From NCBI GenBank assembly GCA_008692225.1, contig VICG01000011.1, forward strand, positions 1 through 64,000: a stretch of DNA of 64,000 nucleotides. The letters are read 5' to 3'. Shown here one piece after another: positions 1-12,271 of this stretch. Every line of letters begins with the position of its first letter. Positions within the stretch are counted from its first letter, which is position 1. This DNA is from Monilinia fructicola (taxonomy: Eukaryota; Ascomycota; Leotiomycetes; Helotiales; Sclerotiniaceae). The position numbers and the translations under genes are program-made. A model generated the notes under the pieces. The model worked only from the letters and a program-made list of their open reading frames with translations. It was not told where the DNA came from and ran no database searches.

Positions 1-387
1 GAACTAGATTTCTATACTCGAGTAGAACTAATCCAATCCAGCTGAATCCGCAAGTACCTAGTACTCGAGTATGAGTTCTAATCGTCAATCGACAACGACC
101 CGAATGGATCGAGTTCAAGGAGCCTCGGGACCTTGAAACCTTTCATTGCACATTTCAAGTCATGTGATTATAAATTGACAAATCGTGGAGCAGCCACCGG
201 ATATCCGGATAAACCTACGCATAAGGTTACCTTGTCAACGAGATACATATGAATGAACACATTACATTCGATATCTCAAGGTTTCTTATCTTTGAACAAT
301 TAGATCTCTAAGGTTGTCATTGTTACTACGTCAAGCCTCCCCGAGTCTCCCATTTATCAATTCTCTGTGTGATCCGAGACTCGGCAT
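1..387. other. Upstream intergenic region of the transcription factor gene
   Basis: I see no coding potential here. Two copies of the 10-bp palindrome TACTCGAGTA lie at 15-24 and 62-71. The same palindrome recurs in several other intergenic regions of this window. The stretch probably contains the promoter and 5' leader of the downstream gene, but no TATA box can be assigned with confidence. Confidence 0.5.
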
Positions 388-3012
388 ATGGTATTATCAT
401 TCCGTCATTCCGTCAATTTTTCTCCTTTCCCACCCCCAACCCACTCTTTGGACTTCCCGAGTCCCCCTTCTCAATTCATGAATATTCCTGTCCCCGAAGA
501 TGTTTCTGAAAATACAAACCAGCTACAGCCACCTGTTCGTAAACGACGAAGAACACAATTAGCATGTAAATTCTTGTCGTCAGAGAAAGACTGCATGTAA
601 CGGTGACCGTCCTTCATGTTCTTCATGTATAAGACGTGGAGTTCAAGATAGTTGTTCTTACGAAGAAGCCACTGTGGGAACCAAGGCTTCTCTCAATCCC
701 GGGTGGGTTTCCCAAACATCTCCCTGATGACGGCTGGTTCTCCTGTTATATAGACTGGGACCAAAGATGAAATAGTTCTTGATTCTTGAATCCATATTGT
801 ATACTAACCTTGTTTGGGACGTTAAGTTGTTTTTGAGCATCGGAAAGTTTTTCAAATATGGACTATAGTCTAGACCATCTCATGTTCAATCAGCTGATTT
901 ACTGATATTCAGGAAGTCTTTAATTATTGGTAACCCAAAACCAAATGTTCATTTCCGAACAGTCAGTCAATCGACTTCCTTGTCAAATGCAGCTACAGGG
1001 AAATGCATCTTCTCCTGGGAACGTTGGTGGTTTGGCTATGGTTTCTGATATAGAGACACAAGATTCCCTTTATGGCGGATCATCAACGATTGCATTGGGT
1101 TTCTCAGGTTCGACAAGCTGTATCTGATCAATCAGTACCAAATACTCACAGTCAACCGATTGATAGCACAAATCAACCAAGTGGTGATGTCGAGATACTT
1201 TACAGTCAAGATTTTGCAAATTTTATTTTACCTCAACGTCAGCAAAGCCGATGAATTCCTGAATTGTTATTGGGAGTTCGTTCACCCAGTATTCCCTCTT
1301 TTAGATCTTCAAACTTTCAATTCCACCTATGAAACGTTGTGGTTGTTCATCACCGGGCAAAGGTTTAGATGGAGATGAATTGAATGAAACAATTTTTCAC
1401 GCTACTCTTAATTTGGTTTTTGCTTTGGGTTGTCAATATAGTAATGATGTTCCTCCGCATCGAAAGTCAAGCTATGCAGACGAATTATATCGACGGTCTA
1501 GAAGGCTAATAAACTTTGAGATATTGGATGCGCTACAGTTATCTTTAGTTCAATTATTTCTGCTCACGGGAGTCTATCTGCAATCTACGGAACATGCAAA
1601 TAGATGTTGGAATGTAGTTGGATTGGCTATTCGAACCGCCCAAGGATTGGGTCTTAATACGGAAAACAATTCTCATAGAAACAGTCAATTAAGCAATGAG
1701 ATAAGGAGGAGGGTATGGTATACTTGTGTTTTGCTTGATAGGTCTGTATCTTTATTCAACAACTAGTACTTCGCAAGCTGATCAATTCAAAGGTTACTAG
1801 CTATGACATTTGGTCGACCAACCATGATCAGAACAGGATCTTGGGATGTTCAAGAACCAGCGATAATTGATGATCAATACCTATCATCTGATAGCCAAGG
1901 AGTTCAGCCACTAGGTCTTCATTCTCGAATGTATCTTTTTGTCTACTCACTCAGATTATTTGACATTATGGATGAAATACTTTCAGAATTCTATGTACTT
2001 CAAGGTGGAAAGAGTGGAAGTAACTCTTCCAGATCTTTCGATCCTTGGTCAGTACATGATCTGGCCAGTATATTGACCATCAATGCAAAACTCGACGACT
2101 TTCGAGAAAGTGTTCCTCCAATATTTAAAGATGTCAATTCGTTCGCACTTGGGACCAGCTCTTTTGCACCTAATCAGTTTCATGTGATGTTACAGTCAAA
2201 GGTTTTACGAAGCAGGTAAAAGAACTGAATTCTATCATACAAATTCTATTCTCTAACACTTGGTCTCAGGTTTCTACTTGTGCGAATATTACTTCTACGG
2301 CCCGTTCTTCTGACATCCGTTTCCAAGGAAAAGTCAGCTCTACTCGCAAGGACTGAGCCCGGACTGCAAAAAGACCTTGCGATTGGAGTTTGTACTTTAT
2401 GTGTAAAGACTGCACATTTACTGGTCGAAACCATCCACGAAAATCTCAATACAGAGTATCGTAGTTCAGGGTGGCATACTGTTTATTGTGAGTTTCCTGT
2501 CTGAATCTGATCCTTCTATGTATTAACGAAAATTAGTTGCCTTTGCTGCTGCGACTATTCTTCTTGCAGCACAAATGTCTCCATTGATACAAGACAGCCT
2601 ATCAACCGAACATTCATTCGAAACATCTTGGACGTCGTGTATCAAAATCCTAGAGCATCACAAAGTCCAGATTCAATCGGCGGAAAAAGCCATCAAGATC
2701 CTGGGTGCATTGAAAGACAAGATACAAGCAAGGAGTGTTCCTGAGATAGTTACAACTTCATCAAATAGAAATCCTCCCGAGTCCAATTTCACCGACACTC
2801 CAACATACCCTGAACCACAACTCTTTAGCCACCAAGGGTCAATCCCCAGTTTTGCCACCACTACGAATGAAGTTCCTCCTGAAGGTACCGGGATAGAAAA
2901 CATTTCCATGTTTGAAAATACCATGCAAATAGATTCTATGCATGATGCATGGTTTACACAGCAACTTTCGGACTTGAATTGGTTGGATTACTATCAGATT
3001 CCACCGCAGTGA
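388..3012 (+). CDS. Zn2Cys6 fungal-specific transcription factor, multi-exon, frameshifted in its 5' half
   Basis: This is a nuclear regulator of the fungal binuclear zinc-cluster class. A basic run (RKRRRTQLAC) precedes the Cys6 cluster, whose remaining cysteines (CNGDRPSCSSC) lie in the next frame at 596-630. The Fungal_trans domain follows, with the family-typical EIRRRVWYTC at about 1698-1730 and AMTFGRPTM just after a splice. Well-supported introns are 1742-1792, 2216-2269 and 2488-2536, all GT..AG, and all preserve frame; a probable first intron is 703-912. The frame moves +1 about five times: at 568-570, between about 925 and 1000, near 1098-1103, near 1244-1247 and near 1345-1360. Downstream of 1360 the reading frame is clean to the stop at 3012. 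The gene is therefore either decaying or damaged by consensus errors. The regulatory target is unknown. Confidence 0.8.
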
Positions 3013-5435
3013 CCACAAAATGTACATACTTTAGCCACATGGTATCTATAATCCTCTATTTTGACCTAATCCCACGCTTTGTAGTGTCAATTCCTATGAA
3101 GGGTGAAATAATCCATTGAGTCCGAAACCACCTCGTCAAACATCCATGCATTGTGTATCCTCATACTCAGCCCTTACCTTGCCATTGTCTTCACTTCTAC
3201 TTCTTTCGTCTATACCCAGCAAACTCTACACATTCTCTTCCCTGCAAACTCGTGAGTATCACAAGGTTTGAGTCACAACAACAAGTAGATTGGGTTGAAC
3301 ATGGCCGCAAACTTCGATTAATGTTCCACAATTGATGTCTCGGGTGAAAGACTAGAGAATCTTTCTGTATGATCCCTTAGAGACCCCTATTATGATCGCA
3401 GACTTAGCGGAAAGCTGGGTACCTAGTCAATGGTATTCTGCGGCTATATTAGGAGGAGAAGTTGTGTCCATCGCATACATGAATGAGTATATGACTTCTT
3501 CATCCTCCGAAGTCATATCGATCAATCTAGTATGGCTCTCCCGATTTGTCCTTGGTTATGATAACGTTTCTCCTCGGTAGCGGGATGTAGATGAGCTAAT
3601 GATGGAAGATTGTATTTGTGACTTGTGAAAGTGCTCTGTGATTTGTATCAAAGGATGAGTTTATATCTCGGTAACACTTTTACGTGTCTTTTTATTTATT
3701 TCGTATCTTCACTCGTGTGCTATACCAGCCATACCTTGCAGATTATCGAGAGAGCGTTCAAGTTTGTTGATGTGTCCGAAGTATTTAGCATGCCTCTCTA
3801 ACTTCGTCCAGAATGAAGACTAGTAGATTTCGGCGAAAAACGTGCAGGGGTTGATTTGCATCTTGATTGACATGCAGTATGATACCTGCATGATACCCTT
3901 CCTGTACTCGATCCTAATCCTACAAATCTGGAGGAGGGGTTTCGACTAGGAAGATCAGAAGCTGTAAGCAATATGGCCAAGCCCCTTAATCGCTTCTTAG
4001 ATTGATGGTGGCTCGTGTTTCGGATTGAGGATGCTTCGCACCAACAGTGGCAGTTGAGGATCATCTCAAGACCAACCGGTACAGTGATGCCATAAGCATA
4101 TCCAGATCAAAATTTCTATACTCTTCCTAACACGAAGGCAAACAGAATGGCCGATCACGAAGAGCAAGCTGGTATTCCATTCTGTTTCACCGATACATCC
4201 AATTGCAATCCTAATAGTCAGGAACCCAGTAAAGATTACCACAAGATCCAATAACTTCTTCTGCCTCAATGAATTTCTCTATTTTTAATGCTGAAAGCCA
4301 GCTACAACTCTTCTGCGTTTACGTCACGAACCAAACGGGCATGCATCTTACCTGCTCGCCCGCAACTCAACCTTTCGTAATGAGAAAGTCGCACGCGGCC
4401 CTTTCTTGAACCTCTATACTTCTCTGCAACTCTGTAAAACTTATTCTGTTAAAGGGCAACCTTTCAATATTTGAAGCCGACGCTCCGTCTTGTCTAGTGA
4501 AAATTAAAGTAAGCTGTTATCTACAAAGGGAAGAAATTACTCAATAATTAGAGAAAGGAGGGGACTTTCTCGAAATATCGAGTAATTGACTATCCTATCT
4601 TTGTCAAACATTACTTCAACAAGACTCTCCATATATCTATCCCTACGAAAACTTCTCGCAATATTACTTGCGTTCCTGACCACTCGCCTGGTTCTCTTTG
4701 CTTCCTATCCCTATCCTACTTTGGTGCTCCTATATATCTTTGCAGTTTCAAGGTTTTTGGCTCGTCTGACTCTTTTGGCCTCTCTTCTTTCATTGCTGTT
4801 GGGTCGTAAAAGTTTCTTATACAAGCAACACCGTCCTTGTAACTCTTTTTGTAATTACTCCTCTGAGCATAGGGAAGAGAGAACCTTGATTTGGTCTTCT
4901 TACTCTGCAGCTACCCTAGCCTTGTATCTTTCTTCGTAGTGAATGGGAACTCTGGTTCTAGGTGGAAGAAATATATTTTTGCGAAAAGAGGATGGATGTA
5001 ATTTATGTGTGGTGGTATTTCGGAGACGAAAGACGATATCCATTTGTTTCGAAATTAACGAAAGAGCAACAATCGAACTGCATTTTGGATAGCCTAAAAA
5101 GCCAAAGACTGTGATTGCTTGTTGAAAGACAATTCATTGATCTGAGAAAAGCAAATCCTATTCCCACGTTTCATGGTACTGAATCCCAACCGATAGTGTG
5201 ATTCAATGTCTTCAAAAAGAGGAGAGGGTCAAAAGATAACAATATGTGCCACCATTGATGAAATTCCAGTACCTGGATGCATCTTTGTATGTGTCAGTTC
5301 ACAGTCAAGTCTTTCTCTTTCTGAGCATTTGAAACTAGGATTTTAGGGCTATAAAGCGTTTGATTAGCCAATATGGTACATGTCTACCACCATAGCTTCC
5401 ATGGTTATATCATGATATACTACAGGCACCTCATC
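3013..5435. other. Intergenic stretch without a supportable gene
   Basis: Only short open frames are present. The one worth noting is 4586-4939 (+), 117 codons, with two hydrophobic stretches in its first half. It has no recognisable domain, and its AT-rich hydrophobic composition can arise by chance. A CRE-like octamer TTACGTCA lies at 4319-4326. The 3' ends of the flanking genes (transcription factor ending at 3012, minus-strand ProRS ending at 5436) face each other, so this is a convergent intergenic region. Confidence 0.4.
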
Positions 5436-7608
5436 TCAAAGCTTACTCAATAGTTTCTCGGCAAAGCTCTTCAAGTCCTCAACCTTTACATCTTCCTTCA
5501 CATCCAATCGTCTACACTGAACTTCACATAAACCATCCTTCCATTTCCTTCCTAGCAAAACAATGACAGGGTAACCAATCAAATCTGCATCCCTCAATTT
5601 CCAAGCTACAGATACTTCTCGATCATCAACCACTGGATCCATTGTAGCCGCAGAAAGAGTATCGTATATCTGTAATGCATCTTGACCCAAACCTTTTCCT
5701 GGAATCACAACAATTTCAAATGGAGCCATGACTCTAGGCCAATTCAAACCCTTTTCATCGGCCAGAGTTTCTGCCACGGCCCCGATCATTCTCGTTACCC
5801 CAACGCCATGACACCCCATTTCCATAGGAACCTGAACTTGACCATTCTCTCCTGGTCGAGTAGCACTCTCTGCATCCTTGGTGGTACTTTCTACAAGTCC
5901 AGAAGGTACAGTAACGGTTGCTCCCATCGGTTTACTGTATCGCGTACCCAAATGAAAAGTGTGGCCAAGTTCAATAGCTCTTTGAATTTTTAGTTCCGGT
6001 TCCTGACATTTGGGGCAAATATCCCCCTCCGAAATCCGTCGTAAATTCAGTAGTTCCCCAGTAGCCGAATCTCGAAAAATAAAGGACGTATTCTCCACTT
6101 TCGATAACCAGTCATCCCGAGTGATACCCTTGGCCTTGGCAAATACAGAAAATTTATCCTTCTCAATAGCTTGAGAAACCTTGATGGGAACTCGCCCGTC
6201 GATCAGGTGAACAACGCGAGTGATAGACACTTGTTCGGCTTGATGAAGGTTGATGGCAATTTCATCATTCTGGTTAAGAACTCGGAACAACTCCTGGTTC
6301 TCCACTTTCCTGGAAGGATCATACTCAGGAAAGACAGCTTTGATTGCACGTGCATTCAACTCATAACCCTCTCCATTCTCGGAATAAAACCAACTGGCGA
6401 TAAGAGTAGATCCATCGCGAGAAAAGCCCGCAACTACATTCGCTTTTTGTATCTCGATGTTCGAACCATCAACCTCATTCACTCCCTGCACTCCGGTCTC
6501 TGCCAATTCCTCGTTTGCAACATAGTCACATTTGCTACAGCTGATGATATTATCCTCTCCAATCTTTGTTGGAAAGTGAAACTCATGACTGAGATCCCCA
6601 CCAATATCTCCAGAATCAGCTTCGGCTACCAAGTATGGTATCTTGAGTTCGTCGAAAAGATTCTTATATGCTTTGCGAACATCATTATAAGTTGAGAGTG
6701 CTAAAGTATTATTGAGATCAAAAGTATAAAGATCTTTCATGACGAACTCTCGAGAACGAAGAAGGCCTTGTCTTGGTCGTAGTTCATCACGATACTTTCG
6801 AGCTAAAGAGGGATTAGTGAAGAACGAAAATGATGGAAGGAGTAAACAAACTAATTTGGTATAGACGAACAGGAAGTTCTTTATATGAATGAACGGAGTT
6901 GGAAACTAATTCTGTAACTTCTTCCTCGTGTGTAGGAGCAAGAAGGTATCCTGCCTCTTTTCGATCTTTTAAACGAAAAAAGCTATTTATGAGAGGTTAC
7001 AACCATGATTATTGGTTATTTTAATGTGAAAATACCTCTGAACTAGCATCTAGCCGGCCACTTTTAGCCCAAAGCTCTTCAGATGATAGGGATGACAAAG
7101 CAAGCTTCGATGCACCTGCAATAAAATTAGCTCTATGATCACAAAGGAAATGGGAATGATATTGCTCACCCAATGTTGACATGTGTTTATCAATGAGTGC
7201 TTCTAATTTATCTTGAACTCTTCTTCCAAGTGGTAACATATGAAAGATGCCTGTATGAGCCTAATCATACTATGTGAGAGCATGCTTCACGAATCAAGAT
7301 GTCTCGAAACGAACCTGACGTAAGAAGCCCCCTCGGATAAGTTTTGCATGAGAATCTAGCACTCTATTAGTCTTCGGGGTTACAACTGGATCGATCCATG
7401 TATTTTACCTTCATCTGCATTTGCAGCTATTCCACCTGTAGGTATCCAAAACTTAGATAATCGTGCCCTATCATCGTTCTACCATCCCAACGAATTAATA
7501 CTACATCTACGTGATTCACGACTACGTCGGTCTTGAACTTACAATAGTGGAAAGACTTGATTGATTTCGAGAACATGATGATTTGGAAAGCTGTGATGGC
7601 AGTATCAT
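5436..7608 (-). CDS. Prolyl-tRNA synthetase, bacterial/mitochondrial type, seven exons, one single-base frameshift
   Basis: A class II aminoacyl-tRNA synthetase that charges tRNA-Pro, probably in mitochondria: the N-terminus ([11 protein letters not shown]...) is rich in Ser and basic residues like a presequence. Reading the minus strand I place exons at 7608-7543, 7478-7409, 7361-7315, 7260-7170, 7115-7036, 6982-6852 and 6802-5436. Signatures in order are [33 protein letters not shown], motif 2 ([14 protein letters not shown]), a proline-editing type insertion, motif 3 ([13 protein letters not shown]) and a C-terminal anticodon-binding domain with [17 protein letters not shown]. Total is about 616 residues, normal for the bacterial form. 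Every junction keeps frame except exon 6, where a run of six T (plus-strand A at 6976-6981) puts the LFRLKDRK motif out of frame; five T would restore it. Given the otherwise perfect conservation, a consensus error is the likeliest cause. Confidence 0.9.
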
Positions 7609-8052
7609 ACGCAGATATAAGTCATTCGAGTGTATAGATCCCCCAAACCGCGAAATGTTTCGAAATGAATACATCTCGAAATAAGCTCAAGTTCTCTGTT
7701 CTTGAGATAATGCAAAATGAGGGACTTTGATCAAACAAATATAAAGAAGTTCATTATTATTATATTATCACAATCATAATATCACTTTCTTCGTTTTCTT
7801 ATTTTCATCAATTGGAAATAAAATAAAGTCACCGGGAGAAAGACTAATAAGGTTATTGATGTCGGAAAAACCTTGTTCCGAATTATTATGTTTTGCGAAA
7901 AAAAAGTTTTGTATCTTATCGACGCATCCAAAACTTCAAAGCTTCCCGAGGTCATATATAGATATTTTCTTGCCCAATTTTAATTTGCAAAGGCAGCTCA
8001 ATTGAGAATTCAATTCCTTATTATTGAATATATTGAGGAATTATAATTCAAA
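7609..8052. promoter_or_regulatory. Divergent intergenic region between ProRS and MAK21
   Basis: This region separates the minus-strand ProRS start (7608) from the plus-strand Mak21 start (8053), so it should contain both promoters. It is AT-rich and has several poly-A/T stretches, common in fungal promoters. No specific factor site can be named with confidence. Confidence 0.4.
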
Positions 8053-11000
8053 ATGGGGAAGCATCGCAAACCCGCCAAACCTTCCGGCGCAAAGATTTCA
8101 TCGAAATCAAATGAAGATATCCCCTCTTTCGACGAAAACGCTTTATCAGCATTAACTTCAAAAATTGAGAAAGGATTCGCAAAAGGCAACTCATCAAATA
8201 AGTCCTCAGAATCTACCACCAAATCTCCTAAACCAAGCAAAGCGAACAAGTCAACAAATTCCACAGATTCAAAACAAAAATCCAAACCACAAGAATCTGG
8301 ACGAGGAACGAAGAGAGATGCACAGGGAAATGCAAAGGGAAAGCAGAATGGATCGTCCAGCGAAATGCCAAAATCAGGAAATGATAGAGAGGTCCTATTA
8401 CAAGAAATATTGGCTTTGGGAGGAACAGAAGAAGATTTGGATCTTGTACTGGATGCTCAATCCGATTCAGAGAATGAAAATGAGGGAAAACCAGGATCCA
8501 CAGACAACAGCTTTAAGAATGAGTTTGCCAAGTTTGTGGCTGGCCTTGGAATTGAGGGACAAGTACCGGAAGGTGAGGCAGATTCAGAAGATGAGATAGA
8601 GGAAGTAGAAGGCGATGATTGGGAGCAGGCATCAGTATCAGCATCAGAATCAGAAGCCAGTGAACCGGAAGAGGCAGCTAAAGTAACAGAAAAAGCCGCT
8701 GTCAAAACCAAGGAGTCTTCAAAGGACCAAAATCGCCTGGTTAGTAACCCTTTCTCTCTGTTTTGAGTCCACTGACCGATTATAGATTTTTGAAGCCCGA
8801 GCAGATTGGCATGCCGTAGAACTTCCCACCCTTCCTTCAGGAGATTTCAGTGAAGCAGGGCCATATCAAGAATCGATCAAAAACCTCAAGGAATATGCTA
8901 CAAGTCTTCTCGAAGCAGACAGTGCTCTTTATGCCTCGAAGCATCTTTCTGCAACTTCTTCGCATCGTTTCCTTGCCACCATTATGTCTTCTGGTACATT
9001 ATCCGATAAAATTTCCGCCTTGACTTTGGTTGTTCAAGAATCCCCAGTTCATACTACAAGATCATTCGAAAGTTTGTTGGATTTAGCGAAGAAGAGAAGT
9101 AGAGGACAAGCCGTGACAGCATTGGGAGCCATGAAAGATTTACTAGGAGCTGGTGTTGTGCTTCCTGCGGATAGACGTCTTCGCACATTCGTTTCTCAAC
9201 CTGGACTTCTCGGTACATTACAGGAAAGCTCTACTGGTGTCTGGAGATCTGGACAAACCTTACCAGGAGATATGACCAAAGCACATCTTATCTCATGGGC
9301 ATATGAAGATTGGCTCAAGGAGTCATATTTTGATATGCTCAAGATTCTGGAAGTGTGGTGCAATGATGAGGTCGAATACGCCCGTTCAAGAGCTGTTACC
9401 TACGTATATGAGCTTCTAAAAGAGAAGCCAGAACAGGAATCTAATTTACTCAGGTTGCTTGTCAACAAACTCGGTGATCCCGACAAAAAGATTGCTTCTC
9501 GAGCGTCATATCTCTTGTTACAACTTCAAACATCCCATCCCTTGATGAAACCAATCATTGTCAACTCGATCGAAAATGAGCTTATATTACGACCTGGACA
9601 AAGCTCACACGCCAAATATTACGCTATTAATACTCTCAATCAAACAATTCTTAGTTCAAAAGAGGAAGAGGTTGCGAAAAAACTCTTAAGCATATACTTT
9701 GGTCTTTTCGTGTCTCTTCTTAAGAAACCCGAAGTCGTCAAGCCTACAGGTCCTAAACTTAACAAGAAAGGAGAAATCCAAGGTGGTGGAGGTGCCATGG
9801 GAAAGAAAGCAAAGGAAAAGTTGACAGCGGAAGAGGAAGCAAAGCAAGCAAGTGAAGAGACAACAGAGAAAATGATCTCCGCAGTTTTAACCGGTGTTAA
9901 TCGTGCATTCCCATTCACAAAGACTGATGATTTGACGTAAGTTATCAAACCTATTGGCCGTGGATAATATTGACAAGATTTAGCCTTGAGAAACATATGG
10001 ATACCTTATTCCGAATCACACATTCATCCAACTTCAATACCAGTATTCAAGCTTTAATGTTGATTGAGCAATTATCAACAACCAAACATCTTGCTGTCGA
10101 CAGATTCTACAGAACTCTCTATGAATCTTTACTCGACCCTCGTCTTGTCAATTCTTCAAAGCATGCACTATATCTCAACTTGCTCTATAGGGCTTTGAAA
10201 GCAGATGTTAACATCAAGCGTGTCAAGGCTTTTGCGAAGAGGATGTTACAGATCGTGACTCTCCATCAACCTCCATTCATCTGTGGCATCATTTATTTGA
10301 TAAGAGAATTAGAAGTCACGTTTCCTGGACTCAAATCTCTCCTCAAAGACCCCGAAGCAAATGATGAGGATGAAGAGGAAGTATATCGAGATGTGCCAGA
10401 AGATGGAGAGACTGTAGAAATACAAACCCCAGAAACTCCTTCGAAGCCCAAAGCAGACACATATGATGGAAAAAAGAGAGATCCAGAGCACAGTAATGCT
10501 GACAAGAGTTGTTTATGGGAAATAGTGAGTTATTGTTCATTGAGTGGAAGAGCTCCACTAACAACTACAGATTCCTTTCTTGGTGCATTTCCATCCATCC
10601 GTATCCCTATTTACCCAACGCCTTCTCAATGATGAAAAAATGCCACCTAAACCTGATCTTTCCTCTCATACCTTGACCCACTTCTTGGATCGCTTCGTCT
10701 ACAGAAACGCAAAGGCATCATCTGGAGCACCAAAGGGAAGCTCTCTTATGCAACCTCTTGCTGGTGGAGCAAGTCAAGGCATCCTTGTATCCAATCATGG
10801 CTCCAAGGTTCAACAATCCGTCAACACTGAAGCATTCTGGAGAAAGAAGGCAGAAGATGTTGCGGTTGATGAAGTGTTCTTCCACAAATACTTTAACCAA
10901 ATTGGGAAAGGTAAGGATTCATCCAAGAAGAAGCAAAAGAAGAAGGGTGAAGACGGAGAAGATGATGAAGAAGATGAGGATGAAATTTGGCAAGCTTTGG

Positions 11001-11425
11001 TCGAAAGTAAGCCAGATATTGAAGGTCCGGATTCTGATGATGATTTGGAGATGGATGACTTTGATATGTCTGAGGATGATTCTGAAGGTGGTGTTGATAT
11101 CGAGGGATCAGATGAAGAAGTCGACGTTGGGGAAGAAGATGAAGAAATGCAAGATGGTGAGGAAGATGATGGAGAGGGTATCTTTTCAGAAGAAGATGAC
11201 GATCTCAAGGATAGTGATGATGAAGCAGGATCCGACATGGATGCATTATTTGAATCTGAATTACAGAGAGCAAAGAGCCCAGAGCAGGAAGATGAGAAGA
11301 AAGAGACTAGCAGAAGCAAGAAGAGGAAGCTCAAGAATCTTCCTACATTCGCTAGTGCTGAGGATTATGCTGCTATGTTGGATAATGATGGAGATGAGGA
11401 TATGGGAATGGGAAAAGGCAAATAA
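8053..11425 (+). CDS. MAK21: Mak21/Noc1 ribosome biogenesis protein (CBF/Mak21 family)
   Basis: Noc1/Mak21 is a nucleolar HEAT-like protein that, with Noc2, accompanies 60S pre-ribosomes during early maturation and export. Four exons are supported: 8053-8739, 8786-9936, 9984-10524 and 10571-11425. Each intron is 46-47 bp with GT..AG; three branch sites match CTRAY or nearly so. The joined frame is open for about 1077 residues, close to yeast Mak21. The N-terminal ~230 residues are Lys/Ser-rich and then acidic. The next segment starts with IFEARADWHAVELP, a family hallmark. The CBF domain follows in the middle, with TLFRITHSSNFNTSIQALML, FYRTLYESLLDPRL and LYRALKADVN. The C-terminus contains LTHFLDRFVYRNAK, AFWRKKAEDVAVDEVFFHKYF and long Asp/Glu runs ending in GKGK. 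There are no frameshifts over 3.2 kb of coding sequence. Confidence 0.95.
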
Positions 11426-11724
11426 AAAAGTAATGTTAAGGATGGAAGACGGGGAGAAAGGGAGAAAGGGAAGACAATTCCGCGATGAAAGCTATGTAAG
11501 AATGCTACCAGTAGTCGGTATGAATACTTTTGAGATAAATTCGAGCAGTTATACCCATATCAAAATATGCGGTCTCAAAATATGTGACGGTTGATTGAAA
11601 TATCCTGGTCTCAAATTCGATTATTGATTCCCCAATCATATGCTCATCATTTCCTGTCCCTAGACCACAATCATCCTTGATCTCCAATCAGTGCCAATCC
11701 CATTCATCCCTTTCTCCACACCGT

Positions 11725-12220
11725 CTATTCATCAAACCAATTCAATTCATCCTCCTCCCCAAAAATTGCCCTAAAAAACTTCCCTTCCTCACCTCCGACG
11801 TCTGTCTCCTCCATATGTATACAATGAAGCTTTGCGGTATCAGAATCTCCTGCGATGAAAGCGCGGAACATGAAATATTTATCCTCGGTTTCGGGGAGGA
11901 GGACTTTGCCTAGAAGATGCAAGCCATAGGCGCTGGTTGCGACGCGGACGAATTTCAATGAAGAGGAGTCGAAGGAAGTGAGGGTATGATCTGAGAGGTG
12001 GGCGATTGGGGCGAAGTATTGGGGTTCGTGTTCTAGAAAAGGGGCGAGGGATTAATTATGAATACGTAGAGATAGGGGAGGGGTACAACGAACTGTTGGT
12101 TTCATGGCGGAGATGTTGAATCTTTTTCTTGAGTTCTACTTCGATCTTGTTGAAGGCGATGATACTGTCTTCTTTTGGGGCATGAGTAGGACCAAGTTGG
12201 ACTGTTTCTGCAGTTGCCAT
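11725..12220 (-). CDS. Small conserved-looking protein of unknown function, two exons
   Basis: I do not recognise this family. On the minus strand the frame runs from MATAETVQLG (start at 12220; an in-frame ATG at 12271 is an alternative) to a stop at 11725-11727. An intron at 12033-12093 (GTTCGT...TTCTAG) joins HLRHETN to KHEPQYFAPIAHL in frame. The product is about 144 residues, with no signal peptide or membrane segment. The C-terminal half is mixed hydrophobic/acidic (FVRVATSAYGLHLLGKV, EDKYFMFRAFI, KLHCIHMEE) and looks like a compact beta-rich domain; it ends in acidic FGEEDELNWFDE. Clean splicing and non-repetitive composition argue that it is a real gene. It converges with MAK21, with about 300 bp between the stops. 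Confidence 0.65.
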
Positions 12221-12271
12221 GATGGATTGATAGATTGATGAGTCTGTTTGACTTTGTGTTTGAAGTTTCAA

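Noticed and set aside
4586..4939. Hydrophobic 117-codon frame as a possible membrane protein
   Set aside because: No domain, no splice structure, and its AT-rich hydrophobic composition can arise by chance; it is noted only in the intergenic entry.
10810..11334. Minus-strand Ser-rich 174-codon frame
   Set aside because: It is the complement of the acidic Asp/Glu-coding part of MAK21.
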